A stretch of DNA of 64,000 bases, from the NCBI GenBank assembly GCA_037957365.1, contig JARHVA010000021.1:7584501-7648500 (forward strand), read 5' to 3'. Shown one piece after another: positions 38,980 to 51,786 of the stretch. This DNA comes from Torreya grandis. Its lineage: Eukaryota; Streptophyta; Pinopsida; Cupressales; Taxaceae. A program made the translations under genes and the position numbers. Position 1 is the stretch's first letter. Each line of letters starts with the position of its first letter. The notes beneath the pieces are model-generated. The model did not search any database, was not told where the DNA came from, and saw nothing but the letters and a program-made list of their open reading frames with translations.

Positions 38980-41137
38980 CTTCATTGTCATGGGTCATAG
39001 TTGGTGGAGGTTATTTTGATTGATTAGCCTATGGCTAGTTCTTTTGGTGTGTTTTTGGTGATTAGTAAAAAGTTTTTGATGTATGTGCAAGTTGATTTTT
39101 TTAGGCACCATCTGTCATTATAATCAGGCTAGTGGGTTTGTATTAGCAAGGGCTAGTGGGTTTATATTAGCATTTCCAAGGAACATGTCTATAAATGTTT
39201 GTCATTTGTCTTTAGGGAGTCTTTGGATGATTTTATTGTATTCCATTTAAGAATCGGTGTTGTTTTTAATGACTCTATGGAAAATAAAATAGACATTGGG
39301 ATCATAATCCCTATGCCTCTAATTCTAGTTTTGTTGATCAAACCACTATGGGTTTGCCTTGATAAAAAGGTTGGTTCTAATATTGTAGTAAATGATCAAC
39401 ATTTTGAAAGTGATATTTATGTGTGTTATGAAACTATCTTACAAGGTGGAGGACATTTAAAATTAACCACGTGAACTATGGGGAGAGTATTTTCATTCCT
39501 CACTCCTATTATGTTATTGTTTTTGTTCATGGGTTGAGGAGGGTTATTATTCACAACATTTGCCCTTTTGTTTTGATCTATCACACCATCCATAGTGACA
39601 TTTCATTTTTTTAAATAACCTTGGGACCTTTATTATTGGAGCTAATTTGATTTTATAACCTCTATTATTTTTATTGTGGGTTTTATTTTCTCATTAGTTA
39701 TATAGGTCTTGTGATCACTAGTAATGGTTGTTTGGTTGTTACACATTGCACTTTTGAGTGCTTATTCATAGGACCAATAAATAAAATTTTAAACATCTTC
39801 CCTCATTTCATTTTTAAGAGAGTGTAAAAAAAAGTCACATGGTTATCTTTGGTCCCTATGTGGTGCATTGGTAGATGAATATAAACTTTCCACCATTTAG
39901 TCATGAAATTGGCAATAGATTCATTATGTTATTGATTAATTTGAAATAATTCTAATATGCAAGTATTGAGAAGTTTGTTCATATCAAAGGCCATGAATTA
40001 TTGTAATGAGTGAATGGATGCCTTAGGGTGATTTATTTTAAGGTCTTTGGGAATATTTTGGTGACTAACCCATCCCAAGGTATAAGCTATCTAATAGCAG
40101 TTGCATATGCCTTGATATGTGCTTTAGGATCTCCTTCTCCATTAAACTTGGGAAGGTTTGATAGGGTGAATGGAAAGAGGAATCTCCATATGTTTTGATA
40201 AAGGGTATATTTCAAATAATTTACTTAATTACCATAGTGTTAAATTCTGCAAAAGGCATATTAGGATGAGATTAAAGAGGAGGATTTGAGTATGAGGCAG
40301 ATGGGAAACATCCTAGGGGGAAAGGTGAAGGATGATAGGGCATAGTATAATAAGCCAAAAAATAATTGTCTAGTTGGGTATATTTGGAATACATATGATA
40401 TTAAGGTGGAATATAATTAGATGAAGTAATGAGATTTTATGCTTGTAAGGGACGATTGTATATGGGTGGCACATAACTTAGAGAAATGAAGGGTAACAGT
40501 GTGTTTGTTACCACATTGCTAGGAGATATGTATGAAAAGACACATCCAACTATATTTTTAACATGAGGTTATAATATGGAGTAATGCTAGAGGCTACATA
40601 TTTTGGGACTCCATGAGTGAGGATGCCCCCAAAATATTAGTTTGAAGTGTAATTAATATAAATTGGGTTGTATGGGTATTTTAGTGGTTGGTGACTTTCT
40701 ATTATGATGGGAATGGGAAAAAATTTACTTTGGTTAGAAGGGTTGGATTCCATCCCTTGGTTGAGTTTTGGTTACTCTTTAAATCCAAAATGATGCTAAC
40801 TAAGGTAGAGATGAGTTCATTCAGAGAAGTAGTATTAGACATTAGAACATCCTTTGTGGAAGGTTCATAAGGAAAATATTGATGATAAATGATGAGCTGG
40901 TTTTGGTTAGAGATCTCAAGAGGAACCATTGGGTGTTATTCTTGTGGGTTGGAATTTTTTATTATTATTGGAATGGTTTGAAGATGATTGGAGCTTTCTC
41001 AACCCATCCTCTTGATAGCACATTCTATCAATGTATTGATCAAATCTCCATATATTATCTATATCTAGGTTTTTTAGGCTAATCAACAGTCTAGTTACAA
41101 TAGGAGGGTAGGATCCTCCTAATGTAGTTAAATTCAT
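38980..41137 (-). pseudogene. gypsy gag relic B
   Basis: Minus-strand read in several frames with stops. The N-terminal part (40702-41137) is rich in N, P, S and Q. The core at about 40030-40195 reads LPKFNGEGDPKAHIKAYATA and then DGLVTKIFPKTLK. This is a close match to the Retrotrans_gag start (LPKF.G.GDP..H...F.......D......FP.SL). Then come HNESIANFMTKW and KFIFIYQCTT-like sequence. The C-terminal part (39000-39600) runs toward the protease and includes NPPQPMNKNNN and IVHVVNFKCPPPCK. No complete zinc knuckle was found. Confidence 0.7.
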
Positions 41138-43940
41138 ATTATTTGAGTCATGGTAGTTATTGGGAGTTTCATAAGGCTATTTCACTTCATGAATTACTGC
41201 TTTAGACCTAGTTTGTGAGTTTAAAGATAAGGGAATTTGAAATTAACTCCCCATATTTTGAGTCAAGTTGTTATTATTCTAACTAAATAAGGAATCCTTA
41301 CCATGAATTTGGTGACTCCTCTTACAGCTTTCTAAGTTAGAAGGTCTCTAAAATTCATATCCAAACATATTCAGGGGTATATGAATACCCACATAATAAA
41401 TGAAAGGAGAGAGGAAATATGGAAGAAATAATAGAAAAGAGTGCAACATGAAGTGAAAGGATTTTCACATCAGTTTCACACATTTATGTACACATGGAAG
41501 TGACACACTAACCTATGCACTCAACTTCTTGAGGTTTATCTGAGACAAATTACTTAATGGATATTTTGATGAGTAGGTCTAGGATTTAGGTAGATTAAGT
41601 TGAGGCAAAGGAATAAGATGGATGATGGGTGGTAAAGGATTCTCATTGTGATACTAGAAGAGTGTTCCTATGTCAAATTTCTCATTTAGAGTATCTAACT
41701 ATTGTGAAATATAACTTTAAGTTCCCTTAGTGTGTGAAAACTAGGTATCAAATTTCTTAGTCAATGTTTGGTATGGGGAATTGGGCGTACTTGGGTTGGA
41801 TAACTTTGGGGAATTGGTCAACTCTATATGTTTTACTAATTTTGATGATTTTCATATGTGAAGTGAAAAAAACATATGACAAGGATTGTCTTGAGAAGGA
41901 AGAAAAGGTAGAGCTAAAGTATAGACTTATAGATTATTATACTAATGAGCTCACATATAAATAGGTCTAATGATTGGTTTTGCCTCTACATGGTATTTAT
42001 CATCAATAATTTTGAGCTATTAAATGATAAGATGTGGAATGGGAGTGGGAAAAAAATTAATTTCAGCATTGATATTACTTTGAACATTACTAATAGGAGT
42101 GAGAAGTATAACTCTCGTAAAAATACCTGCACTCTGGAGAGGTGGCCCCTCTTGGAATGTCATCTAATAAAAACTTAAACATTGTGATCAATGTGTGAAT
42201 CATAAATATTCCCTTGATTGTGGTTTTTAAATTATACTAACTATTTTTAATGTGTGGAAGCAATGTTTAGGATTTTACTCATCTTGACAAGGCTTGTTTG
42301 ACTACGTTTGTGGGTGTTTTGATAGTGATTTGTAAAGAGATGTGAATTATGATATTGGTTGTAAATGAATTACTTGTGATGAATGAAGTAAATTAAAATT
42401 TATTTTTGTCTTTTTTATTTTAAATTAGTAAAATCTATTATTCAATTAAACTTTCCAACAAGTAAATGAAAATCAGATCTAGAACCTGAAAAACATAACT
42501 TCTAAGTATTCAAAAATTATTTTGCATATGCAAGCTAGAAATCTATTTTTTAAAACATTTGAGTGATTTTTGATTATATTAAATGATCTAAACTGAAATG
42601 GATGCAATTATAAATTTCATATTTTTCTGATTTATAACAAATTCATTCATGTTTTAAAATAAATAAGCTAGATCTAACATGCAAGCTTTAGTCTCTCTAG
42701 GTTTTCTATGTTTTGGTGTGTGTGTGTGAGTGTATACTTATGAATGTAAATTAGAAATAAATAATTTTGGTTAATTTTCTTATTTTTTTAATTCATTTAA
42801 TCTACACTAAGTTTTATGCAATACTACTATTATTTTAAATCCTTTTACTTACAAGTGAATTTAAAATATCTAAACTATCCTTTTTTAGGCAAAAAGAAAG
42901 AGAGGAGTTTATTTTATTTTTATTTTGGTTTTTTTGATTAATTTTAAATATTATTCTGATTTAATAAATAAATAAACTAATATAATTTAATCTAATAAAT
43001 AAAACAAAACCTATAACCTGATCAATGGTGAGACTAAGCAAAAGTAGAGAGATTGTTGGTCTGATTATATTATCCTCAAGCAGCTAGTGCCTTTACTCAA
43101 TAACAACATTAGGAATGCTCTGTAAAATTATGAAAAGAAGAATAAATCAAAATAGACACAATATTTAAGAAAAAATCAGTTGAACAATGGCTAGACTGAT
43201 TCATGAATAACAAAGAGTTGGTTGCCAATTTTATGAGTTTTCCTCTCCAAGCTTGTGTAGAATGACATGAATATGATAAAAATTTGAATAATTTTTTTTT
43301 CAAAGACTCAAATTAGATAGTCTATGGATCTATAAGACTTGAAATCTCCAATATCTAATGCAAATTTTGGATCCAAAAACCTAATGAAACTCATATACTT
43401 GTAAGGGAATAAAGGTGTATGAATGTGGTAGTTAACTAAGCTTGACTCAGAGATATGTTTAGAAGAGATAAGGATTGATAAAAATAATAATAGGAGTGAG
43501 ATGGACCATAAAATAAGAGAAAATAGTGAGAAAACACAACTAAAATCATGTGAAATATGTGAAAACTAAAGTCTTAGATGCTCAACTAAAAAACAAGAAA
43601 ACAATGACTAAATCACTACAAATTATGATGAAACTACCACCCATGGTAACAAACCCATCTCTAGTAATGCTTCCACCATTCAAATGTATTTTCATCATGA
43701 TGGTTTATGAAACCATCATAATGAGAGCTCTAAAAAAGTGACATCTTCATCATGAAGAGCCGTAATTCCATCATGGAGAGTGATGGTTTTGTCATAAAGG
43801 CAAGAAATTCAAAAATTTAGGCAAAAGACTCTAAATTTTGAAATTTATAATGTTTAAAAAGAGGTATAAAGGACATAAAAGTTAAAATGACAAAGAGAAC
43901 TATCTCTAATATTATTTAGGTGGAGATTCTTACATCATCA
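41138..43940. other. No identifiable gene
   Basis: This probably includes the decayed leader of relic B. A small cluster of perfect palindromes lies at 43690-43790 and is listed separately. Several A/T runs and a (TG)n of about 14 bp at 42715 are present. Confidence 0.4.
43697..43719. repeat. Short perfect hairpin
   Basis: 10-bp arms ATGATGGTTT / AAACCATCAT with loop ATG. A second palindrome, CTTCATCATGAAG, follows at about 43746-43758. Confidence 0.7.
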
Positions 43941-43959
43941 TTGGATTTTTATAGGAATG

Positions 43960-45125
43960 TTACTTTGTGTAGTTTTTAGGTGCATACAGTTCCCCTATCT
44001 TAAGCCAATGCAAACAAGTTCTAAGCCCCTCTAGATGTATGTCTATTAGAAAATTTGATTTTGTGCTCGAGAGAAGCAACCATGGCTTGCAAGTGTGATT
44101 CAATTGGGTTTTTCTCAAGGATGGAATAAATAATTTGGTATTCCTTAAATATCTCACCATTGTACCACTTCTTAACTCACACAATATGCTTGTCATAGAG
44201 GTAGAGGAAGGTGGTGGTGTAGTTGATCGCTTAATCCACCACTCAATATAGATAAAAATGTATGTCAAACATGGATTCAAATTACACAATCTGATGATGA
44301 TTTAGATAGTTACCTCATGGTTGAAATGGGATGTGTTTATAAATTAATGATTATTAGGGAATTTAATATGGTCACCACCCCACTCCACTCTGTAAGTTAT
44401 ATGACTTATTTTATAAAGGATAATCTATGGATGGACTATGACAATTTTTCCATTAGAGACTAAAAATGAGAGCATGTGATACTTGGAAAGAATAATAAGA
44501 TAGAACCATTTTAGAACCCTATCTATTTCAAGATGGTAATTGAAACAAGTATACTATGGCATATTGTGTAATGTGTGATGTTAAAGGAGTGAGTTCACTA
44601 AGCCCCATCGATGTTTTAAATAATACCATGTTTCATGTTATCCTATATATCATCTCATTAGAATGGCACAAATTTTTTCTTCTAGACTCTCAATCATATT
44701 AAAGTCCCCACAAATCATCTAAGTTTAAATGTGTAAATTTTTAGTGAACCATTTTCATAATGCCATTTTTTTAGGGCCATAATTTTTGGCATAAATATTG
44801 AGAACCCCTAAGGAATGACCATCAATGTTAAATAATATCCCAATAAATCAATGTGATAAATATTTTCCTGAGGAAACAATTAAGGGTGTGAATATTTGTG
44901 AAACCAAAATACTTGTCTCACCACATCCATATTCAATCAAAGTGGAAAGTGAGATGTGTCAAATGATATACTCCTCAAAGAAGATTTTGAAACAAAACTT
45001 GAAATATTATATTCTTGTAAACAAATGAAATCTAGAACACCCAAATGTTGATAAAACACACACAAATAATTTGTAGGAGGATTTTATGAGACCTCAAACA
45101 TTACAAGATATTAATTTCATCAGTA
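43960..45125 (-). pseudogene. LINE endonuclease and pre-RT relic, minus strand
   Basis: Reading right to left on the minus strand, an ATG at about 45125 gives MKLISCNV*GL, the start of plant LINE ORF2 (M..LSWN.RGL). Next come FFEEYII, EYGCGETSILVSQ, LFNIDGHSLGVLNIYAKN and MICGDFNMIES. The last is the endonuclease box 'WI..GDFN.' (about 44690-44730). Further on, a read at about 43990-44220 gives VKKWYNGEIFKEYQ and SHLQAMVASLEHKI, matching the linker before the RT ('LK.WN...FG.I'). The RT itself was not found, so the copy is broken on its 3' side. Stops and frame changes are frequent. Confidence 0.7.
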
Positions 45126-45269
45126 TGAATCCTCCAAGAAAATTTATTCTTGTCAATCCCCTATATCTTGTTTCGATCCAAGTATCTCAAAAAAATTACC
45201 AAATAATGATTTTTGGTTTGGAAAAATAAAATCCCCAAGAAAAATGGGTTGGTGTTTAATAGGGGGAAG

Positions 45270-47090
45270 TGTAATGGGATGAGTTGACCGCAATCAACCC
45301 CACATCATTATTGGGTGATGCTTATGTATCCAATACTCCAAGGAGGGAAATCAATCCACACATAGTTATCCCATCGAGTGTGATTGTGCAGTTATACTTC
45401 TTTGTTATGTGTATGCACCTAATGATTAGTTTTAGTACTTGAAAACTATTGATTTGACCTATATTTTGATTTCTTCAAACTTGGATTATGACTTCTCCTA
45501 GTGATAAGTATGATAAATTATAAATAATAGGTTATATTTCCTTAATTTTTGATAGTGTATAGATGTTTCACAAATAAGTTCCAAATTCCTTTTGAATGAG
45601 ACCTTGATTTTTTTATATAGGGATCCATTTAAATAATTCCACATGGAACCAACATGATAAGGTTATATATTGACCATAAGGATGGGTTTAATTTAATAAA
45701 ATAGACATTTATAGGAGTGGGTCATTTCTAACTAGTTCAAGTCATTATCAACTAGTGATAACAATCATAACCTTCATATTTTACTCATGTACAAGTGGAC
45801 TACTCTGATAGTTTGAAGATGTTTGTGTAATATATTTAGTAGGTTTGAAATATATAGTTAGGTTTATGTAGGTGTATAACAATATAAATAAAGGTTTGAA
45901 TCATAAGATAACATCTAAGTGTGAGACGAGGTGAACTAGGACCTTGTTTGGGTGCTCACATCATGTGTGTTAAATGTGTTTCAAGCTTATCATTGTCAAG
46001 TATTGAAGACCAAATTTTAGTACCTAAAAATTCCTCACTTTTATTGTAGTAAAGGAATTTATATAGTGAAAATAAAAAATATACATGTAAAACACACATT
46101 TCCTTTTGGGAGATAACTCCAAATGTATAAATTTTATTCATATAACCTACAATGAGAATGAAGTGGTTAGTGTCCATATGTAAAATATGAAATCTAAATA
46201 TCAAAATTGAAATATAAATTCTTATAATAAACATATATGTTGGTGAAATCTGTGTTTTCCAAAAAAACTTGGACATGATGCTTTCATTTTGAAGTATTGA
46301 AAATTTGGGGTGATCATGTCCCAAACTTGTGTAATTATGTAGGATCTTGACTTGGGAGGGAAATATGTCCCAAACCTCATTAATGTGGGGAAAATTACAC
46401 AATGTAATAACTAAAATAACTCTATAGGAAAAATATGGAGAGAGAACTAGTGGCTAGGTTCAACTCAAAAATAAAACACTACATAAGTGAAAATGAGAGA
46501 ACTGATTAGGAAAGGTTTTCTAAAAAATTAATCAAGCATTGAAAATGGATTATAAATTCAAATTTAATGTTTCACCCTAGATAGAAAAATTTAAATCTAT
46601 GTAAAAGAAAAAAATGCGTGATCATAAGGGAATGAACAATGTTCATGCCCCCATCGTGTCTGCAAGTTTGATAAGTGTGAAGTGGAATGAAAACCATTTT
46701 CCATCTAAATAAAAATTTGTTGTCATATATATATGCATAATATAGTATCAGTACCCTTTAATATTTATGTTGAAATTAAGAACATGTATCTCAAATTTAC
46801 GTGAAAACATGAATAAAAAAATCATGTGAACTATTATGTATATGCTCATGCATCTGCATGCAAGTGTGTGTGAATATTTTCACAAGTGTCTTTAAATTGA
46901 ATGCATATGCATGGAATATGCCCATGTACCATGTACCAATGTGCCAATTTATATCATGTATCTAAAACAATATGATATATGAACCATTTTAAACTATGAA
47001 ATTTGTGAAACCTTTACTCTAATTTGATTTTATGTTTGTGGAGGCTTATGTCTCTAAGAAATGCTCATTATAATGCCTAATTTTAGAGAT
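45270..47090 (-). mobile_element. 3' end of a B-type gypsy element, minus strand
   Basis: Colinear with 36252-38200. It has the LTR (45270-46035), a decayed polypurine tract at about 46036-46055 (plus strand CCTCACTTTTATT) and about 1 kb of the same non-coding 3' region. The LTR starts TGTAATGGGATGAGTTGACC on the plus strand. Homology to relic B fades after GAGGCTTATGTCTCT (about 47050). The protease and B-type gag are not visible to its right, so it is truncated. The 148-codon open frame 45956-46402 lies across the LTR border and has no recognisable domain. Confidence 0.65.
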
Positions 47091-49679
47091 AAGGTATGTG
47101 TCAAGTAATTTACTCATCTCAAAATAATAATGAATTATACCATGTCATGTAAAAATATATTTTCATTTTATCATATGGAGAATATGTCATCATGTTAATG
47201 TATATATCAATCAAGGCATATATGTAACATATGGAGTGCAAGGCATGTAAGTGTCATGTATAGATAGGTGTATCAATGAAGCACGTACTATAAGTGTTTA
47301 TGAGGAAAAATACATATTAATAATGAAATATATATATTATAACACCTCTCAATATCATCAAGCTCCATAATTGTAAGTGTTAATTTTCACACATAGGCCA
47401 AGGAGTTGCAAATAAGGGACATAAGATGTCAAAATATTCAAGATGAAACACCACATGTAATATGGCATAAAATGTCTAAAACAAGGGTCATCAATGGATG
47501 TTGCATCAGGAAAGGCCTAAGGCCACACACAAGGTAATATATCATTTAAAGAGTAACAACATCAATGAAGCATAGAACAAGTGACTAGTCTACACCATCC
47601 ATATGTATCAATGTCATACTACATTAAAATATATCATGTGTCACTATGTAAAAAATGAGTAACTATAAAGTATAGTAAATTTTAGTCTCTATTCTTCATT
47701 AATTCATGAATATTTTGTTTTTTTAAATTTCCATTTGTCTATTTTATTAGGTGGTGAACAATGTTGATTCACCTAAATTATCTAGGTGTAAGTTACTTTT
47801 CCTTGTCAACTCTCCTACTGTTTAAAATAAATTTCATGCATATAAATATAATTCACCACTTTGTCAAAATTCAATATGAGCTTATTCACCATTATATGGA
47901 ATATATAATCATTTGATGACTAAATTTATAAATCATATCGACATAGCTACCATCCATCTTTGAGTTTTTTGTATAGTCACACGCCAACATACCTTCTATG
48001 ACGAGTTATGTTTTGTATGTCAATTTTCATGCATGCCTAAACATCATTTATTAACTTTCACTAGAATTTCAAAACACATACTTATAAATTATCCAAAAAA
48101 ATCCAAGTTCATTTCTATATGGGCCACTAAAATTTACACTACTATAAATTCATGTGTAAGAAATATAGGTGGCTCAATAAGGTACAAGGTCATAGAAATA
48201 TATAATATGTAATATTAAATCTATGGAACAAGATGACTCCAATGTGACTATTAGGTATAGGTAAAACCAACATATGTATGTCCATGTATAACTTGTATAT
48301 CCTACATAACACTCAAATATCATGAAATGCATGTATACATGTAAATAATATTCCATGTACCAAACATTTGATAAATAACATATGTAAAATTCTAAATGCT
48401 AAGTATCTAAGTTTAGGTTTTTTGAATATTTTAATGTTTTAACATTTTTTTAATTATTTGAATTTTTATGTATTTGTTGAATATTTGAAACTTGGAAAAA
48501 CTAACCAATGATGCACTTAAGGGGAGGACCAAGGAAGTTTCATGTATTAATTGGTGTAGGTTTATTTTACATGGGAGGTATTAACTAAAGATGGGTTATA
48601 ATCTGATATAGAGTCATGTCATTCATCATGTCTATCATGTTCATCACTTGTGGAAGTCAGGGTATGATGGGTGGCTCTAGAAGGCTGAGGAATTTTTGAT
48701 ATCCTATATGCAATATGAGGGTGTCTCATTACTTGTGTTCATTGTGGACCACATTGAAATATATGTGGTGATAAAACAATTATGTGATATATAAGATAGT
48801 GCTCTTTATGGTATCTGATTAACTATCTAACATAATCTATGTGGAATAAATAATTGTATAGATGGATCATGTATATGTGTAATAATCATCTCCATATGTT
48901 GATCCTAAATATGTATTTCAAACCTCTCTGAATAATTTTCCTAAATATGTGTGCCATCTATCTCTGAGAAATTATCTTGAATATGTGCCTCAACTAATCA
49001 TAGTGGTGGTGAGGGTGGAGGTGGATATATCATTGACTAACAAGATACTCATATTGTGCTTTTAAAAGTGTAATTACTTTACTAGAGTAAATGTATTTTA
49101 GGCATCAATGTATTTTGGATGGAAGTGCATGAATTCTGCATCCATGGGTGTCTTAACAAGAAATTGAAGACCCCATTAATCTATAATACTAGGAATGGTA
49201 TGGCTAAAATGGCTAATCCTATAGGAATAAGTAATACCATGTGTTCAATGTATTGTGTCTCTATCCATATAATCCTTTAATTAATTTTTTTGTATCTCCA
49301 AAATCATCTCACGTGTATCTAAGATATTAAATAAGTGTCATCATATAATTATTCTCACTCAAGATTTTGTCTATCATAAAATTGTATATAGGTTGTTCCT
49401 TAATGCATGTGATTATGAGTAATGCATGAAAATTTAAATCATTATCAAATATCTCACTATATTCTAATGTAATCATATACCATTGATGTGGCATATTTTT
49501 TATTATACCAATGATAGATATAGTGGATGATCATATGCCACTAGTGGTGGATGCATGTTATACACATGATAAACCTCTGAATTTTATGTGGTCTCTATTG
49601 ACTCATGTTTAATAAATGGATTGCTAAAAGTCTTAAAATAGTTATTTCCATTGTTTTTCAGTCAAGATACCTTTGTAGG
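47091..49679. other. No identifiable gene; probably retrotransposon spacer
   Basis: Minus-strand text near 48640-48720 reads like a short polar peptide (RISKIPQPSRATHHTLTSTS) typical of retrotransposon linkers. Nothing assignable otherwise. Confidence 0.35.
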
Positions 49680-50900
49680 TTTGCCAAAATTGATATTTTT
49701 TCATCAATAAGATAATGTATCTTGCATCTTAACTTGAAACATATATTAGTTGAATGCCCCACAATCTGATGATACTCATAATGTACATTACCTTCATATT
49801 TTATTCATTTATGTCTATGTGTATTGAGCTCTTATGGAGGAATGAGTGTGATAAGGTTACATTTGATAAAATTATTTAGAATTACATGAGGAGGTGATGG
49901 TATTAATAGACACCTCTTCTTTGGTGGAGTTTTCAATTTTAATCATTTCATAGGTTATGATGTTGCATGGATTTTAATGTTTTCCTCATTATTATCATTT
50001 GTTTTGGCCTTATACTTTGGTTTGATTTAAAAATTCATTGTTGAGGTAGTCACAGGGGTTGATGTATACTTAAGTTTTCTCAACTAAATTATCCTGACTA
50101 CTTTGTCTCTCACTATATGGCATAACTCATCAAATGATTTGAATCTATTGAATATGATTGATTCATGGAGTGGTGTTAGTAAAATTTGTTTGAAAATATA
50201 TTTTATTTCATTAACATCCATAGAATTTTTTATCTTGGATATAATGGTATTGCATCAAATCTCATAGTCACTAATTGGTTCATTAGATCCTTATTTTAGC
50301 TCAGAAATTTGTGCATAGGATAAATTATCATCAATGTTGATGGAAAAGTTTTATAAGAATTGGTCAGACAAGAGGTTGAATACTCTTATATACTTAAGAG
50401 GGATATCATAAAACTATTTCAATGCATAGTCTTTAAGACTTCTTGTATATGACTTGGTCAATATCTTATCATTGTATACATAATCCAAACAAGCTGCATG
50501 GAATGATTTAGATGTTACTCAGGATCCCCTTTACCTTCTTATAATGGGAGCTTAGGAAATAAAAAAAATTTGGGTAAAGTTTAGGTTACTATCTTGGGAT
50601 CTAATGGGTTATCGATCAAGGCATGTGAATCCATGGTATGGCTAGCTTTTAATGCACCTTGTTTTAATTTTTATCACCTTTATATGCATATTTTTAACAA
50701 CTTGCTCAAGGGAATGTGCATTGGGTGAGGTTAGAAATGGAATATGTGTAGCCATCAAATATGGGTTGAAATGTATTGGTGTATGTATATGCATCAAAAT
50801 ATTATAAAATACTTGTGATGCCTCCTAATTTTTAGCATATGTCACATATGTCATGGAAGGTGTAGGCATGGGAATGGTACCAATAGTATGGGTTTGAATA
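49680..50900 (-). pseudogene. gypsy gag relic C (A-type)
   Basis: The minus-strand read parallels gag relic A: SKSFHAACLDYVYNDKILTK, KLSYAQ-like DNLSYAQISELK, SNEPISDYE, LHESIIFNRFKSFDELCHIV. The C-terminal zinc-knuckle-like region reads YEYHQIVGHSTNICFKLRCK then IHYLIDEK (about 49690-49780). The last part matches the 'C.YH...GH.T..C..L...I..LID' pattern of gypsy gag. Numerous stops are present. Similarity to relic A (29526-31000) is clearer than to relic B. Confidence 0.65.
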
Positions 50901-51769
50901 CCAAATGTGGAGGAACTCAATAGAAATATTTTTTTATAATGGTAAGGAGATATTTTATATAGGATCATCCCAGGTGAATCAACTATCCTACAACATGAAG
51001 TTTTAGAACTCAGTAGTAAATAGGAGAAGTGGCACCAAAAGACAACATAGGGGAACTTGTAGAATAGTGTATAAGGAAACAAGTAAAATCATGTAGGTAG
51101 TGTAGAGTCCAAAGGAGCTAGACAAAGTAAAAAATGCATATAATGAAATATCATTGACCATGGGGAAGTATAAAATCAATAAATAAGATAATAGGTGTAG
51201 ATATTGAAGTGGAAAAGACAATCGGATAATTAACCATCTATAAAGAATGACACGTGGTAGAGTTGAAACTAATATGGTGGCAAAGGATAACAAGATCCAT
51301 GAGGCAATATTTATTTAACTATTGTCATAACTAAAATTATTGAGATATGACTATGTTAAGCTACCCTAACATAGGCCTTCAAATTTAGGTTCCAAAACTA
51401 CTTGGTGATATATTAGTCTTTAGACTATATGTGTTGGTGAACAACAGTGATAACTATAAAAAGGGGGATCAAGTCCCATTTTTGGTTATTTGTGTTTGAT
51501 GGGGTTTCTAATTATTTTTTATTTTTGAAAATTATGAGAGGTGAGGCTATAAGAAAAGGACCAATTCCCAAGGGATGAACTCTACCAAAATGTAGAGTTG
51601 AGAGAATGAGTGAGAGAGAGTTTAGAACTCTTAGAAGGGAGCTGAGGGACCCTATGTAAAGTTGTGAAGCTCATAAAAATTTTAACTATGTTTGATCAAT
51701 AAAATGAGTTTCAAAATCCACTAATAACTCTAATGATCATGTGGTTTTTTGTCCCTTCACTATAACCCT

Positions 51770-51786
51770 AGACTTAGCACGACACC
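51770..51786 (-). other. Candidate primer-binding site for gag relic C
   Basis: On the minus strand TGGTGTCGTGCTAAGTC. This could be the TGGCGCCGTTGCC-type PBS of plant Tat/Athila elements after C-to-T decay. The plus strand continues TGTGTTATGATATAAAG, which would be the LTR edge and resembles 32668. No matching 3' LTR was found, so this is tentative. Confidence 0.35.

Larger units (their letters stand above)
36252..41137 (-). mobile_element. Ty3/gypsy-type relic B (gag-protease only), minus strand
   Basis: On the minus strand, right to left, there is gag (38980-41137), a protease segment (38291-38572), about 1.2 kb without coding sequence, a polypurine tract (about 37011-37026) and a 3' LTR (36252-37010). 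The LTR, PPT and non-coding 3' stretch recur at 45270-47090 in the same orientation, which proves the boundary. No reverse transcriptase, RNase H or integrase lies between protease and PPT. The matching 5' LTR was not found to the right, so the element is truncated or its 5' end is too decayed. Confidence 0.65.

Noticed and set aside
39199..39474. 91-codon plus-strand ORF
   Set aside because: It is antisense to the C-terminal part of gag relic B, which reads better on the minus strand.
45255..45275. Plus-strand PPT (AATAGGGGGAAG) before the LTR at 45270, implying plus orientation
   Set aside because: The same LTR at 36252 lacks this flank, while the right-hand PPT and minus-strand gag/protease are shared or consistent with minus orientation.
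45956..46402. 148-codon minus-strand ORF, the longest in the window
   Set aside because: It spans the LTR/PPT border of a gypsy fragment, matches no domain, and the homologous region at 36990-37440 is not open.
48520..48540. Purine run CTTAAGGGGAGGACC as a PPT
   Set aside because: It is not followed by an LTR-like TG start or by any sequence repeated elsewhere.
51003..51293. Hydrophobic 96-codon minus-strand ORF resembling a membrane protein
   Set aside because: It lies in the leader region beside gag relic C. The hydrophobicity follows from T-rich codons, and there is no family match or conserved neighbour.
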